Counted from the first letter of the stretch, positions 1 through 10,743 are shown. The stretch is 64,000 nucleotides of DNA from Chondrilla cf. caribensis (GCA_964020155.1 OZ026551.1:3092018-3156017); one strand, 5' to 3'. The notes: generated from the sequence alone by a model not told the origin. Numbers and translations: made by a program.

Positions 1-166
1 GTGGGAATAAAAGTTAACTTTATTCGAATATAATCTCCAGCAGCCATGATTCATGTAGAGAATAGTCTGGCGAAGCCAGACCTACAAGTTGGCGCCTCTA
101 GGAACTTAGTCTAGCTAGCTAGACTACTACGTACTTCTATATACACTTGGCGGCATGTAGTGTATG

Positions 167-262
167 TTCCGTACCAAGTTGACTCCCCGTCCCAAGTTGA
201 CTCCGACACCTTTTAAGCGCACGTAATAAACGCCTGCCCCAAGTTGGCACCAGGAATTGCGC
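167..262. repeat. Left arm of a ~96-bp inverted repeat
   Basis: This segment is nearly identical to the reverse complement of 3827-3922, with only a handful of mismatches over about 96 bases. It contains two copies of the short motif CAAGTTGACTCC, which is also the core of the minisatellite between the arms. Just outside it (65-85) is a short hairpin, AGTCTGGC facing GCCAGAC, and at 107-116 a run of CTAGCTAGCTAG. The arms are most simply read as terminal or subterminal inverted repeats of one mobile element covering about the first 4 kb. No target-site duplication could be fixed. Confidence 0.8.
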
Positions 263-991
263 AAACACGCTTTACTTTTCATGGCACTGGGGGTTGCACA
301 TGAAGATCAGATGGTAAGTTTTATAAGTTTAAAGGCGATCATTTCATTATTGTGTCTTTAAATTATACCGATTACATGAGAAAAGAAACGCCAGGTGTTC
401 GCCTGTCTAGAACTTGTTCAATTTATTCTGCACAGTGATATTGTTTAGACCTTACATCATAGTTCTGTTCAAAGTTACATTTCATTATCATATACAAAGG
501 TAGAGAACTGTGTCGTGTACAAAACTCACTCGTCGTCTAGTGATTGTGGAGCTATTCGAAGCCATTGTTCAAAATAACTATCAACGTGGTCCTTTGTCAG
601 TACAGGTAGCTACACATATTTCCTTGCCATAGATGTCCTTGTTTTTTATGATGGGTACAGCGTCGGAGTTGTAGTCTACATTTGCTCTGAACCATTCTCC
701 TGTAGCATAGCATCATTTGCAATAGATGAACATTCAATGTTTTTGTATATACGTAAGTTGCAGAATGTACTGAGAAAATGGTTCACCTTCAATAGCATGG
801 CTTCAGTAAATGTCATTGTAATATGCTGGAATTATGTCTTACCTACGTACGTATCTAATAATAATAATGAAACCTACAAAACATTCATCAATATCCAGTA
901 CTATTATTGCCTCATTGCTTAGTTGGTACATACATAAATAGCATGTGAAAGTCTGCTTCAAGGCTACTCACGAGTATAATGGTGTACATAC
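263..991. other. Intergenic or element interior, no gene seen
   Basis: Only short open frames without recognisable domains occur here. The sequence is AT-rich with several ACGT-type palindromes. On the minus strand it lies downstream of the Ulp1-like exon and might hold its missing catalytic Cys exon, but I could not find the expected Q-x-N-x-x-D-C-G signature. Confidence 0.4.
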
Positions 992-1303
992 CTTTATATC
1001 TGTGGCATTCACGTCTGTCCATTGAGCGGTGTTATCCATACTACCAAGACAATTCCACCAATATCCTCCATTCTTGTGGATGATGTTTTGAATAAAGGAT
1101 CTATAAGTGACCTTTGCTTTTTCTGGTTGTCGATCATGTTGGTGGGCACATGTGTACATATGTACATACGTAGATGTGTGTGTGAATGGTAATATATAAA
1201 TATTGTTTTCATAGTATACCGTACACACCGCTAACATCCAGTGCTTCCATTCTAGATGTACTGCTGCCAAAACATAATCGTATTTTTCAAATATGTCCTT
1301 GTC
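992..1303 (-). pseudogene. Ulp1/SENP-like cysteine protease fragment
   Basis: Read on the minus strand, an exon-like stretch begins after a TTATAG acceptor and ends at a GTATGT donor. Its N-terminal part reads DIF-EKYDYVLAAVHLEWKHWM-LAV. This resembles the strand and the catalytic HW segment of C48 (Ulp1/SENP) proteases, where the family has a P-V-H/N...HW motif. The C-terminal part (YRSFIQNII then WTDVNATDIK) fits the helix and the W-x-L-V-x-x-x-D-I-P region before the Q and Cys of the family. The Asp-containing segment is replaced by low-complexity sequence rich in TACGTA, and no Cys exon was found. Ulp1-type proteases are frequent passengers in DNA transposons, which fits its place between inverted repeats. 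The assignment rests on motif reading only. Confidence 0.45.
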
Positions 1304-2448
1304 CTATAACACAACACATTATGTAATGGAGAATGTGGAATGGGCAGCAATAATTATGTATTAACAGTGATCGATCCACTGGATCATTTCAGAATGGCCC
1401 TTACACATTGCAGTGAAGAAGTGATCTCCAAAAATACAGATCCTTTTTCCCTGTTTGGGAATGTACTTTAACATGATGCTGAGACGTGTATGGTTATTTT
1501 GAATTCACACCTGCTCTTTTGTTGTGGCAGCAAGCATAATGAGGAGAGTCACAAAATTAAGAGATAATAAGTAAAACGCCGAAAATTATGTACGTACCTA
1601 TATTACATATATTTCCATGTGTTAGTAAGGTTGTCTTCAAACTGAAAGTATTATCATGCACATTTAATAATGTAATTCAATGTGCATAGTACGTACGTAC
1701 GTCCTTACCTGACCCTGTATCATTCTACCTGTAATCACCTCTTGAGCATTTCAGCATCAACCAATGGTATTAAATCACAATCTTTCATCTAATTCTGTTT
1801 GTATTTCAATTTCTGGGTATTAGAGCACTGCTGGATGGTGTATCTGTTGCAACATGTAACTTACCTGAAATTTATGGACACTTACTGAAATGCGCTGTTT
1901 TATATCTGCGAATCCTGTATCCCAGGAGGCTCTGTCAGCTACATATGTACGTATGTATGTGCATGTATATAGTATACATGTTCAGATGTACATACGTACG
2001 TACATACAATGAGTACATCCCGTGTATTACAATGTACATGCATTATTTCCCCACCCGGGACACAGAATGGTGTCCTTATTATAGAGGTTTCCACATTTCA
2101 GAGGTTTGTAATAGAGAGGTCCCAGTGTATGTTGAAATGGCAATACATACACTGTATTTTATAGCTACCTTACATTGGTCACTGTACATGTGATTGTATT
2201 TTTCACTGGCTTTGTGGAGGGATATTTGTGGTCCAGGACTACTTTCCCAGGTATCAATGTCCAATTTGCTGGTCATGGTACCCACATACTCTTAGTCTTA
2301 TTCACATCTGAAGCTGTCAGCACATCCTTAATAAGCCCATTTGATGTCAGCATCTGATATTGAGGCTGTTTATGGTTGGATACATGGGTTATAACTCCTG
2401 GGACTCTTTGCACATCTACAGATGCGCGTAGCTTTCTGGGCAAAGGAG
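1304..2448. other. AT-rich stretch, no gene recognised
   Basis: It holds ACGTACGT tracts and short open frames with no recognisable domain. It lies inside the putative 4-kb element. A transposase was looked for by eye and not found. Confidence 0.35.
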
Positions 2449-3306
2449 TCAACTTGACCAGACCCTTTCACCAATAGAAAGGTACTTGGTACAAGGAGTG
2501 GACTCCAATGAAGGAGTCAACTTGGTACAGGACTGCACTCCAATGAAGGAGTCAACTTGGTACAATGGGTCCCAAGTTGACTCCTTTGTTGGACTCCTTA
2601 CCAGACCCTTTCACCAATAGAAAGGTGCAAAGTAAAGTTTCGGATGCATATTTGAAACCTGTCAATAAAATGACTGTCAAGTACAACGAAAAAGAAGACA
2701 AGAATGGAAACCGTACCAGTCAAGACAGGTGCCCACAAAGGAGTCCAACAAAGGAGTCAACTTGGGACCCATCGTCCCAAGTTGACTCCTTCGTTGGAGT
2801 GCACTCCTGTACCAAGTTGACTCCTTCATTGGAGTCCACTCCTTGTACCAAGTAGACTTCTTTGTTAGTGTGCACTCCTTGTCCCAAGTTGACTCCGTCG
2901 TTAGAGTGCACTCCTTGTCCCAAGTTGACTCCTTCGTTGGAGTGCAATCCTGTCCCAAGTTGACTCCTTCGTTAGAGTGCACTCCTTGTCCAAAGTTGAC
3001 TCCTTCGTTAGAGTGCACTCCTTGTCCCAAGTTGACTCCTTCATTGGAGTGCAATCCTGTCCCAAGTTGACTCCTTCGTTGGAGTGCACTCCTTGTCCCA
3101 AGTTGACTCCTTCATTGGAGTGCAATCCTGTCCCAAGTTGACTCCTTCGTTAGTGTGCACTCCTTGTCCCAAGTTGACTCCTTCGTTAGTGTGCACTCCT
3201 TGTCCCAAGTTGACTCCTTCGTTGGAGTGCACTCCTTGTCCCAAGTTGACTCCTTCATTGGAGTGCACTCCTTGTCCCAAGTTGACTCCTTCATTGGAGT
3301 GCACCT
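2449..3306. repeat. 36-bp minisatellite with an internal orientation switch
   Basis: From about 2775 to 3306 the + strand carries roughly 15 tandem copies of a 36-bp unit made of CCCAAGTTGACTCCTTCGTT and then (A/G)GAGTGCACTCCTTGT. Part of the unit, GGAGTGCACTCC, is itself palindromic. From 2449 to about 2565 the same unit occurs in the opposite orientation (GGAGTCAACTTGGTAC), so the array is partly head-to-head, with a non-repeat insert at about 2600-2740. The unit length is a multiple of three, which explains the repetitive open frames on both strands; they are not taken as genes. Confidence 0.9.
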
Positions 3307-3826
3307 GTGTATATGTTGACTCCTTTGTTAGGGTTATTCATACCTATACACTACTTCATATCCTTATAAATTCTGCTTGTTGTCCCATGCAAGGTGAATT
3401 GTTTACTCATGATTTGTCCTCCTTTTCTACGTAGAAAGTGATCATGAGATGTTTCTTTTCAAGAAAGATTTTTGTATTCCTTAGTTTTAAGTAGACATTA
3501 TAACTATTTTTAGTTTTTTTTTAATTTATGGCTTATACTGTTTTTTTTTTTTGGAAATTTGAAAGAATATTGCTCCGCCTAATACCTATATATATAATAA
3601 GTGGCGAGGTAAATGAAACGCGCTGTGAACTCTAAAGTATATATAGTATACGTACAGTGTACTGTATATGCAATCATAATTTTCTGCTACTTTATCCTCA
3701 TCTAAATAATGAAAATCATTCTTTATCAGAGCCTAGACACTATAATTGTTTGCTAGGTGTTCGTTTCTTCTCTTGACAGCTATTCGCTGTTCGTATATAC
3801 GAACCGGCGAGTCGGTTGGTCACTTG
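3307..3826. other. AT-rich spacer, no gene seen
   Basis: The segment contains poly-T runs (3514-3552) and TATA-rich tracts. No coding potential was recognised. Confidence 0.4.
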
Positions 3827-3922
3827 TGCAATTCCTGGTGCCAACTTGGGGCAGGCGTTTATTGCGGGCGCTTAGAAGGTGTCGGCGTCAACTTGGGACG
3901 GGGAGTCAACTTGGTACGGAAC
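3827..3922. repeat. Right arm of the ~96-bp inverted repeat
   Basis: This is the near-perfect reverse complement of 167-262. Outward of the arm lies a GTAGTCTGGCCTGC end followed by a short hairpin (GACCGTCTTTC facing GAAAGACGGTC). The order of motifs mirrors the left end in part, as expected for a mobile element with long inverted termini. Confidence 0.8.
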
Positions 3923-3924
3923 AA

Positions 3925-4010
3925 CGTAGTCTGGCCTGCTACGACCGTCTTTCTAAACGCCTCCGGCGTGAAAGACGGTCTAGCGGCACTAGAGATTAAT
4001 TGCGCAACTT
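3925..4010. mobile_element. Short MITE-like hairpin element, copy 1
   Basis: It begins GTAGTCTGGCCTGCTACGAC and ends GGTCTAGCGGCACTAGAGAT. The same two ends occur in inverted order at 5087-5226, so both are members of one small element family. The centre is a hairpin of about 11-bp arms. There is no coding capacity. Confidence 0.55.
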
Positions 4011-4055
4011 TTGACGAATCAGCTACGAGTGCCGAGAATCTCCGCACTCATTAAA

Positions 4056-4387
4056 CAAGTAATTCGAGTTCAAAAACTCGTGGGGCTGCCGCCCCCCGCA
4101 CTCGAATTACTTGCGCGTATTTCGTAGGTTCAGAAGAACCTTCGCTGAAGTTATTATGTTCGGCGAAGCTTCAGGGCACGAATTCTAGCCCAAATTCAAA
4201 TTGTCGGCGTTCGAAATCGGCCATTTTTATTTTGCGCAATAAAAATTATTATATAAATTCATTGTTGCTATTACGCGTAGGAACACATATTATATATATA
4301 TCTATATATATATATATCGGTCGAGCGTTACATACCGGAAGTCGAAATGAAAACAATATAGGGGCTGCCTGCGGCAGCCCCTAAAAA
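4056..4387 (+). mobile_element. Repeat family X, copy 1 (full length)
   Basis: It starts with a palindrome (AAGTAATTCGAG, then CTCGAATTACTT about 40 bases on, with a GGGGCTGCCGCCCCC core). Next come a conserved body (GAAGAACCTTCGCTGAAGTT, then GAATTCTAGCCC and TTCGAAATCGGCCAT), a TATATA tract and the segment CGAGCGTTACATACCGGAAG. It ends in a second hairpin, AGGGGCTGCC facing GGCAGCCCCT. Further copies lie at 14,691-15,015 (inverted) and 25,562-25,853. No protein is encoded; this looks like a non-autonomous element with a hairpin at each end. Confidence 0.7.
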
Positions 4388-5080
4388 GGTGTTAAATCAT
4401 AGTAGATAATTCTTTACATCAAGTGTAGAGTAGCGCAAACGACAGAATTGGTCGTTTGCCTTCATTCGAACTCCTTCAATCGACATACGGATAGGATCTA
4501 AATCGAGTATCACTTTTATTTCCAGCTCAACTGTTTTTCGGACACTACCTATAATCGGTCATCTAAAATTTCTCGAAAACTATAAAACCTATCGACTCCC
4601 AATAAATTTTGTTACATATGCCATTACATGTATTCGTTTTCCACTCGGTAAGATCCTCGTAGCTTATTGCAACGCTATGTTAGAGACGACCAGACAAGCA
4701 TTCGAAAATAATCGATATTTGCAAAGGGATAAGCTTTCGGACAGACTTCACTACAGAGTGGAGAAGCGACGATGTAGTCAGAAAACGTCAGAGGTAATAG
4801 CTATACATGCCTACTTTAATATATGAAAGTATGAGGCAGATATGCACTACTTGGAGGAAATCCGAACAAGTTATGGTATGGTATGGTATGGTATCATTAT
4901 TATACTGGAGAGGCCACTAGCCCAGTGGGCTACTACTAAGGCTCCCAGTTGAAGTTATCTAAACCTCTACGAAAGCCCGAATTTCTGACGAATTTATGTT
5001 GGCATATTAAGCTATTCAGCCAATATAAATTGCCAATATTGTATAAAATAGGTCAAAATAATTAATTTGATCTGTCACAT
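4388..5080. other. No gene recognised; short (ATGGT)n tract
   Basis: A tandem ATGGT tract sits at about 4873-4892, followed by a repeat-like stretch (GAGGCCACTAGCCCAGTGGG). Otherwise I see nothing that supports a gene. Confidence 0.4.
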
Positions 5081-5086
5081 GCTAAT

Positions 5087-5226
5087 AACGGCAAGGTGTG
5101 AATTAATCTGTAGCGCCGCTAGACCGTCCCTCCCTTTCCTCGCCCAGGGCGCTTGGTGGGATGGTCGTAGCATCTCACTTTCCTCGCCCAGGGCGCTTGG
5201 TGGAACGGTCGTAGCAGCCCAGACTA
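5087..5226. mobile_element. Short MITE-like element, copy 2
   Basis: It shares both ends with 3925-4010 in inverted orientation (TAGCGCCGCTAGACCGTC at the left, ACGGTCGTAGCAGCCCAGAC at the right). Inside is a direct duplication of about 40 bases around TTTCCTCGCCCAGGGCGCTT. There is no coding capacity. Confidence 0.5.
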
Positions 5227-6000
5227 CATGTAGTGTAAATGCCCACCGCCCACAAAAAATTGGGCCAGCAGTTACCAAAAATGCATAATATGTAATAGTA
5301 GTCAGCTTGATGTGATCACTGAGTGGGTTTCTGCATATTTTCATCTCAAATCATAGTAGGTACTGAAGGCATTATGTACTTTATGGCTACAGAAAAACAG
5401 TACAAGATTAATGCATCTCCTAAGTAATATACTAGGTAAACACTAGATTGTGGCTAAATGATAAAGTTTGGATGCTTTGACGATTGCATCATATATTTAT
5501 CTGTTTCTTATTGTCTTGTCTGATGTTGGAAGAGGACCCCCTTTGTGAGATTGTCTGTTGTTCAAAGATTAGGGAATAAGAAGGTTCTTTAGCATTCACA
5601 TGACCATCAGGTGACAATCACTTTACTGTCACATGATTTTGCTTCCCCGGCAACCACTGTGACTATCCAGACCACTACGGCATTGATTGTGATAACTTTG
5701 TGGCAGGTGTGCAGGAAAATGGCCGCCACTAATGCATCAGGTGAGCACTGTGTGCTGCTATGGTAACCACTACACCAAACAAGTATGTGGGTTGTGTACT
5801 GTGAACCTCCTGTGACTGTTATTGTTAGTGGCCTTTGATCCACAGCTGAAAACAAACTGTTGTGAGACATAGAGAGAGTGCATCTCTGTAATTCCAGCTG
5901 CTGTTTGACATTACATTGAAGAACGTCTGAAGACCTCTACTGAAATATGCAGTAAATAACAGGAACCTTTGATATATAGTACTGCTTTAAACCGTAGTAA
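5227..6000. other. No gene recognised
   Basis: On the + strand at 5720 an ATG in good context is followed after 22 bases by a GTGAGC donor-like site, and the surrounding sequence is less AT-rich. Without a downstream exon this cannot be called a gene. Confidence 0.3.
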
Positions 6001-6318
6001 ATGTCCTCCTGTCACACTGTACACTCAATGTCCTCATTCACACTGTACACTCAATGTCCTCGTGTCACACTGTACAGTCAATGTCCTCCTGTCACACTGT
6101 ACACTCAATATCCTCCTGTCACACTGTACACTCAGCGTCCTCGTGTCACACTGTACACTCAATGTCCTCCTGTCACACTGTACACTCAGCGTCCTCGTGT
6201 CACACTGTACACTCAATGTCCTCCTGTCACACTGTACACTCAGCGTCCTCGTGTCACACTGTACACTCAATGTCCTCCTGTCACACTGTACACTTAGTAT
6301 CCTCCAATCACACTGTAC
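6001..6318. repeat. 26-bp minisatellite
   Basis: About twelve tandem copies of a 26-bp unit of the form GTCCTCCTGTCACACTGTAC followed by ACTCAAT. CTCCTGT and CTCGTGT variants alternate regularly in the middle, giving a 52-bp higher-order unit. A shorter array of the same unit lies at 6527-6650, on the other side of the left inverted-repeat arm. Confidence 0.9.
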
Positions 6319-6322
6319 ACTA

Positions 6323-6520
6323 GTATAGTGTATTGTACCCAAGTTAAGGGCATATATTACATTTATAGAGTTTAGTGGTACATATGTATGTACACATATA
6401 GATAGTCATATACTATTATAATACTATGTTATTGTAAATAAGTATTGCACAGTTTTGTATTTTACTGTATATTTATGCATATTATGTGTATACACATGCA
6501 CATTAATCAAATAAAGTACA
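6323..6520. repeat. Left arm of a ~195-bp inverted repeat
   Basis: It matches the reverse complement of 7306-7500 over nearly its full length, with a few small indels. The shared sequence includes TACCCAAGTTAAGGGCATAT at the outer end and CATTAATCAAATAAAGTACA at the inner end. Together the arms bound a roughly 1.2-kb block. Confidence 0.85.
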
Positions 6521-6526
6521 TCACTC

Positions 6527-6650
6527 AATGTCCTCCTGTCACACTGTACACTCAATGTCCTCCTGTCACACTGTACACTCAATGTCCTCCTGTCACACTG
6601 TACGCTCAATGTCCTCCTGTCACACTGTAAACTCGATGTCCTCCTGTCAC
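6527..6650. repeat. 26-bp minisatellite, second block
   Basis: Five copies of the unit at 6001-6318, here just inside the left inverted-repeat arm. The two blocks flank the arm, which suggests the element inserted into the array or that the array spread across the boundary. Confidence 0.85.
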
Positions 6651-6773
6651 TTTCACTAGTGCAATGTATCTCTTCTCCAGTGATCCAGTTGGTAGCTCAT
6701 CCTGATGAGCAGGTGTTTGTACAGGGTGATGTCACCAAAGTGTTGACAAAACTTTTAATAAGTATGTCTCTCT

Positions 6774-6793
6774 CAGTGTGTGTGTGTATGTGT

Positions 6794-6869
<76 letters not shown>

Positions 6870-6872
6870 ATG
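6774..6872. repeat. (GT)n microsatellite
   Basis: A nearly pure (GT)n tract lies inside the 6323-7500 inverted-repeat block. The 90 bases before it (about 6678-6765) form an exon-like open stretch (VIQLVAHPDEQVFVQ) after a TCTCCAG acceptor-like site. I do not recognise its family. Confidence 0.9.
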
Positions 6873-7305
6873 TGGCATATGTGTGAGCATGCATGCATGT
6901 TGTATAGGTATGTACTATGTTCATGTACAGTACATGTTGTAGAAGACCCTCAACATGTCCCCTCCATGTACAGACTCTTATGGACTACCTCAAAAGTATA
7001 TTGAACAAGAGAACAAAGTCCATAGAGCAGAGAAGAAAGGAAAAATGATCCTTGATTTTGTTGTGTACGACTTGTAATCAATCAGATATATATTTATTTC
7101 AAATTAGCTAGTTTTTACATCAGCTCCTCATTGACTTTATAGTTACTTGTCGTAACCTAAATTTATTAAAAATTAATTATATATTGGAGTAATTATGCAA
7201 CAATATACAATTATTTAATTAAATTATATCATCTCTATAATATTATTATAGTTCTAGCATCATAGCTATAGTATATAAAACGAAGCATGTATGTATAGGA
7301 CTGTA

Positions 7306-7500
7306 TGTACTTTATTTGATTAATGTGCATGTGTATATACATGATATATACATAAATATACAGTATAATACAAAAATGTGCTACTTTATTCAAATCAGTA
7401 CAATAACATAGTATTATAATAGTATATGACTATCATACATATGTACCACTTAACTCTATAAATGTAATATGCCCTTAACTTGGGTACCATACACTATACC
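7306..7500. repeat. Right arm of the ~195-bp inverted repeat
   Basis: This is the inverted partner of 6323-6520. Sequence between 6880 and 7300 is AT-rich without recognised genes. Confidence 0.85.
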
Positions 7501-7515
7501 AGTGCATCTGATAAT

Positions 7516-7773
7516 GTCAGTTTCCTTGAATGCACACAGTGGCTGTGGGTGGAAAACAACCAGTCAGGACCTTTGGCCTGCATTCCAGGACAACATGGAA
7601 ACATTCTTTTCCTTTGGAGAGATTGTCTTCCAACAGTTGAAGCTAAATGGTCTTCTCTTCAATACTGCATTTCACCCTTTGAATTCAAGAGAGTTTGTAA
7701 ACATAAAATCAACTCTTGAGGATTTAATAGGAATTACATGCATACGTATGTACCATGTACTGGTGAAGACATA
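7516..7773 (+). other. Unrecognised open stretch
   Basis: A + strand frame of about 85 codons has a protein-like composition (FFSFGEIVFQQLKLNGLLF then TAFHPLNSREFVNIK), starting just outside the right inverted-repeat arm. A second frame over the same bases also looks protein-like (WSSLQYCISPFEF), so the true frame is uncertain. No domain is recognised and no splice sites confirm it. Confidence 0.2.
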
Positions 7774-8092
7774 ATGTATATAAATACCACTCATTTTCTC
7801 TACTTAATTCCCAAGACAAAGCACTCTGCATATTAGGTATAGGAGAAGGTGTAATTTTAATTTGTAATACATTCAAATGAATGAGTTACATAGTCACTGT
7901 TCTCACATGAATTCACCAATACTACACCCCCACCCCCTCAATTAAAAATGGTTCCAAGATTATTTGTTTACATCAATTTAACATAAAACATTTACAATAA
8001 TGTATGCAGATATACCAATTGCAAACCTATGGAATGAATCCACATTATACGTACATACACCTGCAGACCCACGGTATATAGCACCTATGGCA

Positions 8093-8445
8093 TTCATACA
8101 CCAGACCACGGTATACACCAGGCCCGTGGTATTACATTAGGCCCACGGTATACACCAGACCACGGTATACACCAGACCACGGTATACACCAGACCACGGT
8201 ATACACCAGGCCCGTGGTATTACATCAGGCCCACGGTATACACCAGACCCAGAGTATACACCAGGCCCATGGTATTATACCAGGCCCACGGTATACACCA
8301 GACCCAGAGTATACACCAGGCCCATGGTATTATACCAGGCCCACGGTATACACTAGACCCAGAGTATACACCAGGCCCATGGTATTATACCAGGCCCATG
8401 GTAAACACCAGACCCACAGTATACACCAGACCCACGGTATACAGA
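8093..8445. repeat. 18/55-bp minisatellite
   Basis: Tandem copies of an 18-bp unit ACCAGACCCACGGTATAC, with variants containing GGCCCATGGTATTATACC. In the second half these alternate to make a 55-bp higher-order unit (8226-8400). Array length is about 350 bp. Confidence 0.9.
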
Positions 8446-8611
8446 AATGTTCATTACTCAATGTGAACTATCATATATTGGAGACAAACAGTTTATTTTT
8501 CAAGCCCTGCATTGAATAAACTTATATATAATTATTATCAGACTGGCCAATAGTGGCAATAGTCTCACTCATAGCTATGGCACATGGATATTGTGAATGA
8601 GCTGTACTCAC

Positions 8612-8780
8612 CATCGTCATCTTCAATAACAACAGTGATTGTGTCAGGATCTCCACTGACAATACCAATTTCGCCTATCGGTCTCAAGATGACACAGATG
8701 AAGGATTCAGTACATTCTGGCAATGAATCATCCACTATTGTAATCTCAGCTGTACTGGAAACATTACTATTCTCTCCAAA
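8612..8780 (-). CDS. Calx-beta domain exon
   Basis: The minus strand reads FGENSNVSS, then AEITIVDDSLPECTESF, then VSGDPDTITVVIEDDDG. It is bounded by an acceptor (TGTACAG) and a GTGAGT donor. The V-D-D...E-x-x-E-x-F and closing D-D-D-G patterns are those of Calx-beta, the calcium-binding immunoglobulin-like fold of Na/Ca exchangers and of large extracellular adhesion proteins. Arrays of such exons are common in sponge and cnidarian adhesion-type proteins. No neighbouring Calx-beta exon was found, so this is either one exon of a large gene or an orphaned fragment. The frame is open and the splice sites intact. Confidence 0.65.
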
Positions 8781-9600
8781 CTGTACAGTGTGTCATGAGC
8801 ACATGCTGTGAAATCATCTTCATCTACATAATTTTGAGAAGATGTGAATTGTATAATAATACTAGCCAGTCTGTGTGTCAATGACCATACACATCCTGAG
8901 TGTACCTACAATATTTATGGTGTAATCAAGTGATTTTACTATCCTATTCCACACATATGATGGCTATAGTGAGCTCATGCACATCATGTTCAGGAAGAGA
9001 CACATGCAGGAAATGGATCCTTTGCAATTGAATGAGATACTGAGAGCAAAGCCCAAACCATCTAGGGATCAATTCCATTTGTGTCTCCTCTCCAAAGATG
9101 ATTCAACATGTATCCTGATTAGCCACCTGCTGACCTTTCAGTGGTTAATTGATCAATCATTTATAACTTCTTGAGACCTCAGGGATACATATGATCCATA
9201 TCCCATTTGATCTCTTTGATGTTGCCACCAATCAGGATACATGTTTATATAAATATACATCTCAAATATACACCCATATACACATAATATTATACTGGGG
9301 TTTGGTATACATGCTTAATATTTTTGCGAAACATTAATGTATGCGTGCTATAGGCCGCCATGTTTTTTTCGCGTCATCCCTACATATAGAGTGCTATCGC
9401 ACTCTATGATACTGTACACCTATTATACGTATGTTGTGTTTTCAAGTTTTTCAAATAAGTAATTGTTATGTATATACAACCTTTGAGAAACACAATAAGT
9501 GTTCATTTGTAAGCGTAAGTGTTTTCTTCAATATACACATATATGCACAAGGCACATACACACATACATGCAACAATAGTGCATAAGTACCCATGTACAA
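8781..9600. other. No gene recognised
   Basis: An imperfect short inverted repeat around ATCAGGATACATGT is present (9110-9245). The rest is AT-rich with nothing I can support. Confidence 0.35.
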
Positions 9601-9605
9601 ATGTA

Positions 9606-9722
9606 CATGAGTGCACACACACGCACATGCACACATACACACACACACACATTCACGCACATGCATACATACATGCACACACACACTCGCACATATACAT
9701 ACCATGCATACACACATGCACA

Positions 9723-9794
<72 letters not shown>

Positions 9795-9988
9795 TGCACA
9801 CTCACGCACACATTCATGCACATGCACACATACATGCACACATACACTCGCACACATATGTACCATGCATACACACATGCACACGCACACACACATACAC
9901 ACACACACACAAAAATATGTGCACACTCATGCATACACACATACACACACACACACTCACACACACATGCGCACACACATACACGCAT

Positions 9989-10036
<48 letters not shown>

Positions 10037-10366
10037 CACACACACACACACACACACACACATTCATGCACATGTACACATACATGCACACATACACTTG
10101 CACACATACACACACACAAAAATACGTGCACACTCATGCACACAGACATACACACACACTCACACACACACATGCGCACACACATACATGCACACACACA
10201 CACACACACACACACATACATGAGCATACACACATACACACACACATAAACAAACATACACACAGACACCACACATACATACACACATACATGAGCATAC
10301 ACACATACACACACACATAAACAAACATACACACAGACACCACACATACACACACACACACCACAC

Positions 10367-10428
<62 letters not shown>

Positions 10429-10434
10429 ATGCAC
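9606..10434. repeat. (CA)n array with higher-order variants
   Basis: About 830 bp is dominated by (CA)n with interspersed CATGCACATACA and CACTCGCACA variants. Larger blocks are repeated; for example ACATACATGAGCATACACAC recurs about 80 bases apart near 10,210-10,300. All reading frames lacking TA/TG stops stay open through it, so long His/Thr or Cys/Val frames here are composition artefacts. Confidence 0.95.
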
Positions 10435-10470
10435 TCAACCAACCAACCACACACCCCTCACACACACACA

Positions 10471-10718
10471 GGAATGACGATGCCACCAGTACCAGCAGCT
10501 CAGACTTGTGGTCTGCTGTTGAGGTGATATATACGTAGATGAGGACAGATCGAAGCGACTTTCAGTTAATTTAGATGTACACAGCAGAATCAGCTGCCCT
10601 AACCAATCCTATTATGACTCCAGTGAGGAATCATCTTATTATGAAACAAGCGAAGAATCAGACATGGAGAATGAACTGGAGCAGTGCATGGGGCAAGGTT
10701 ATAGTGTAAATCGATGAC
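10471..10718 (+). pseudogene. Duplicated acidic-tail gene fragment, copy a
   Basis: This is one of three related coding-looking segments. It begins immediately where the (CA)n array ends. The + strand reads GNDDATSTSSSDLWSAVE, then, after frame damage, DSSEESSYYETSEESDMENE and LEQCMGQGYSVNR before a TGA stop. The acidic serine-rich C-terminus is protein-like but belongs to no family I recognise. Copies b (10,744-10,926) and c (about 12,050-12,212) share its parts. Confidence 0.5.
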
Positions 10719-10743
10719 TATCTTCTACCATGCTTATTAGCAA

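Noticed and set aside
2565..3434. Repetitive open frames over the 36-bp minisatellite, possibly a repeat protein
   Set aside because: The unit is a multiple of three, so several frames on both strands stay open; flanks show no gene structure.
5720..5745. Short coding start with donor (MAATNASG then GTGAGC)
   Set aside because: Only eight codons, with no recognisable downstream exon; chance cannot be excluded.
6001..6330. CRISPR-like regular spacing
   Set aside because: Head-to-tail 26-bp units without unique spacers; a eukaryotic minisatellite.
9519..10486. Long open frames of His/Thr or Cys/Val in the CA arrays
   Set aside because: CA/GT repeats contain almost no stop codons in any frame; the frames exist on both strands and follow composition only.
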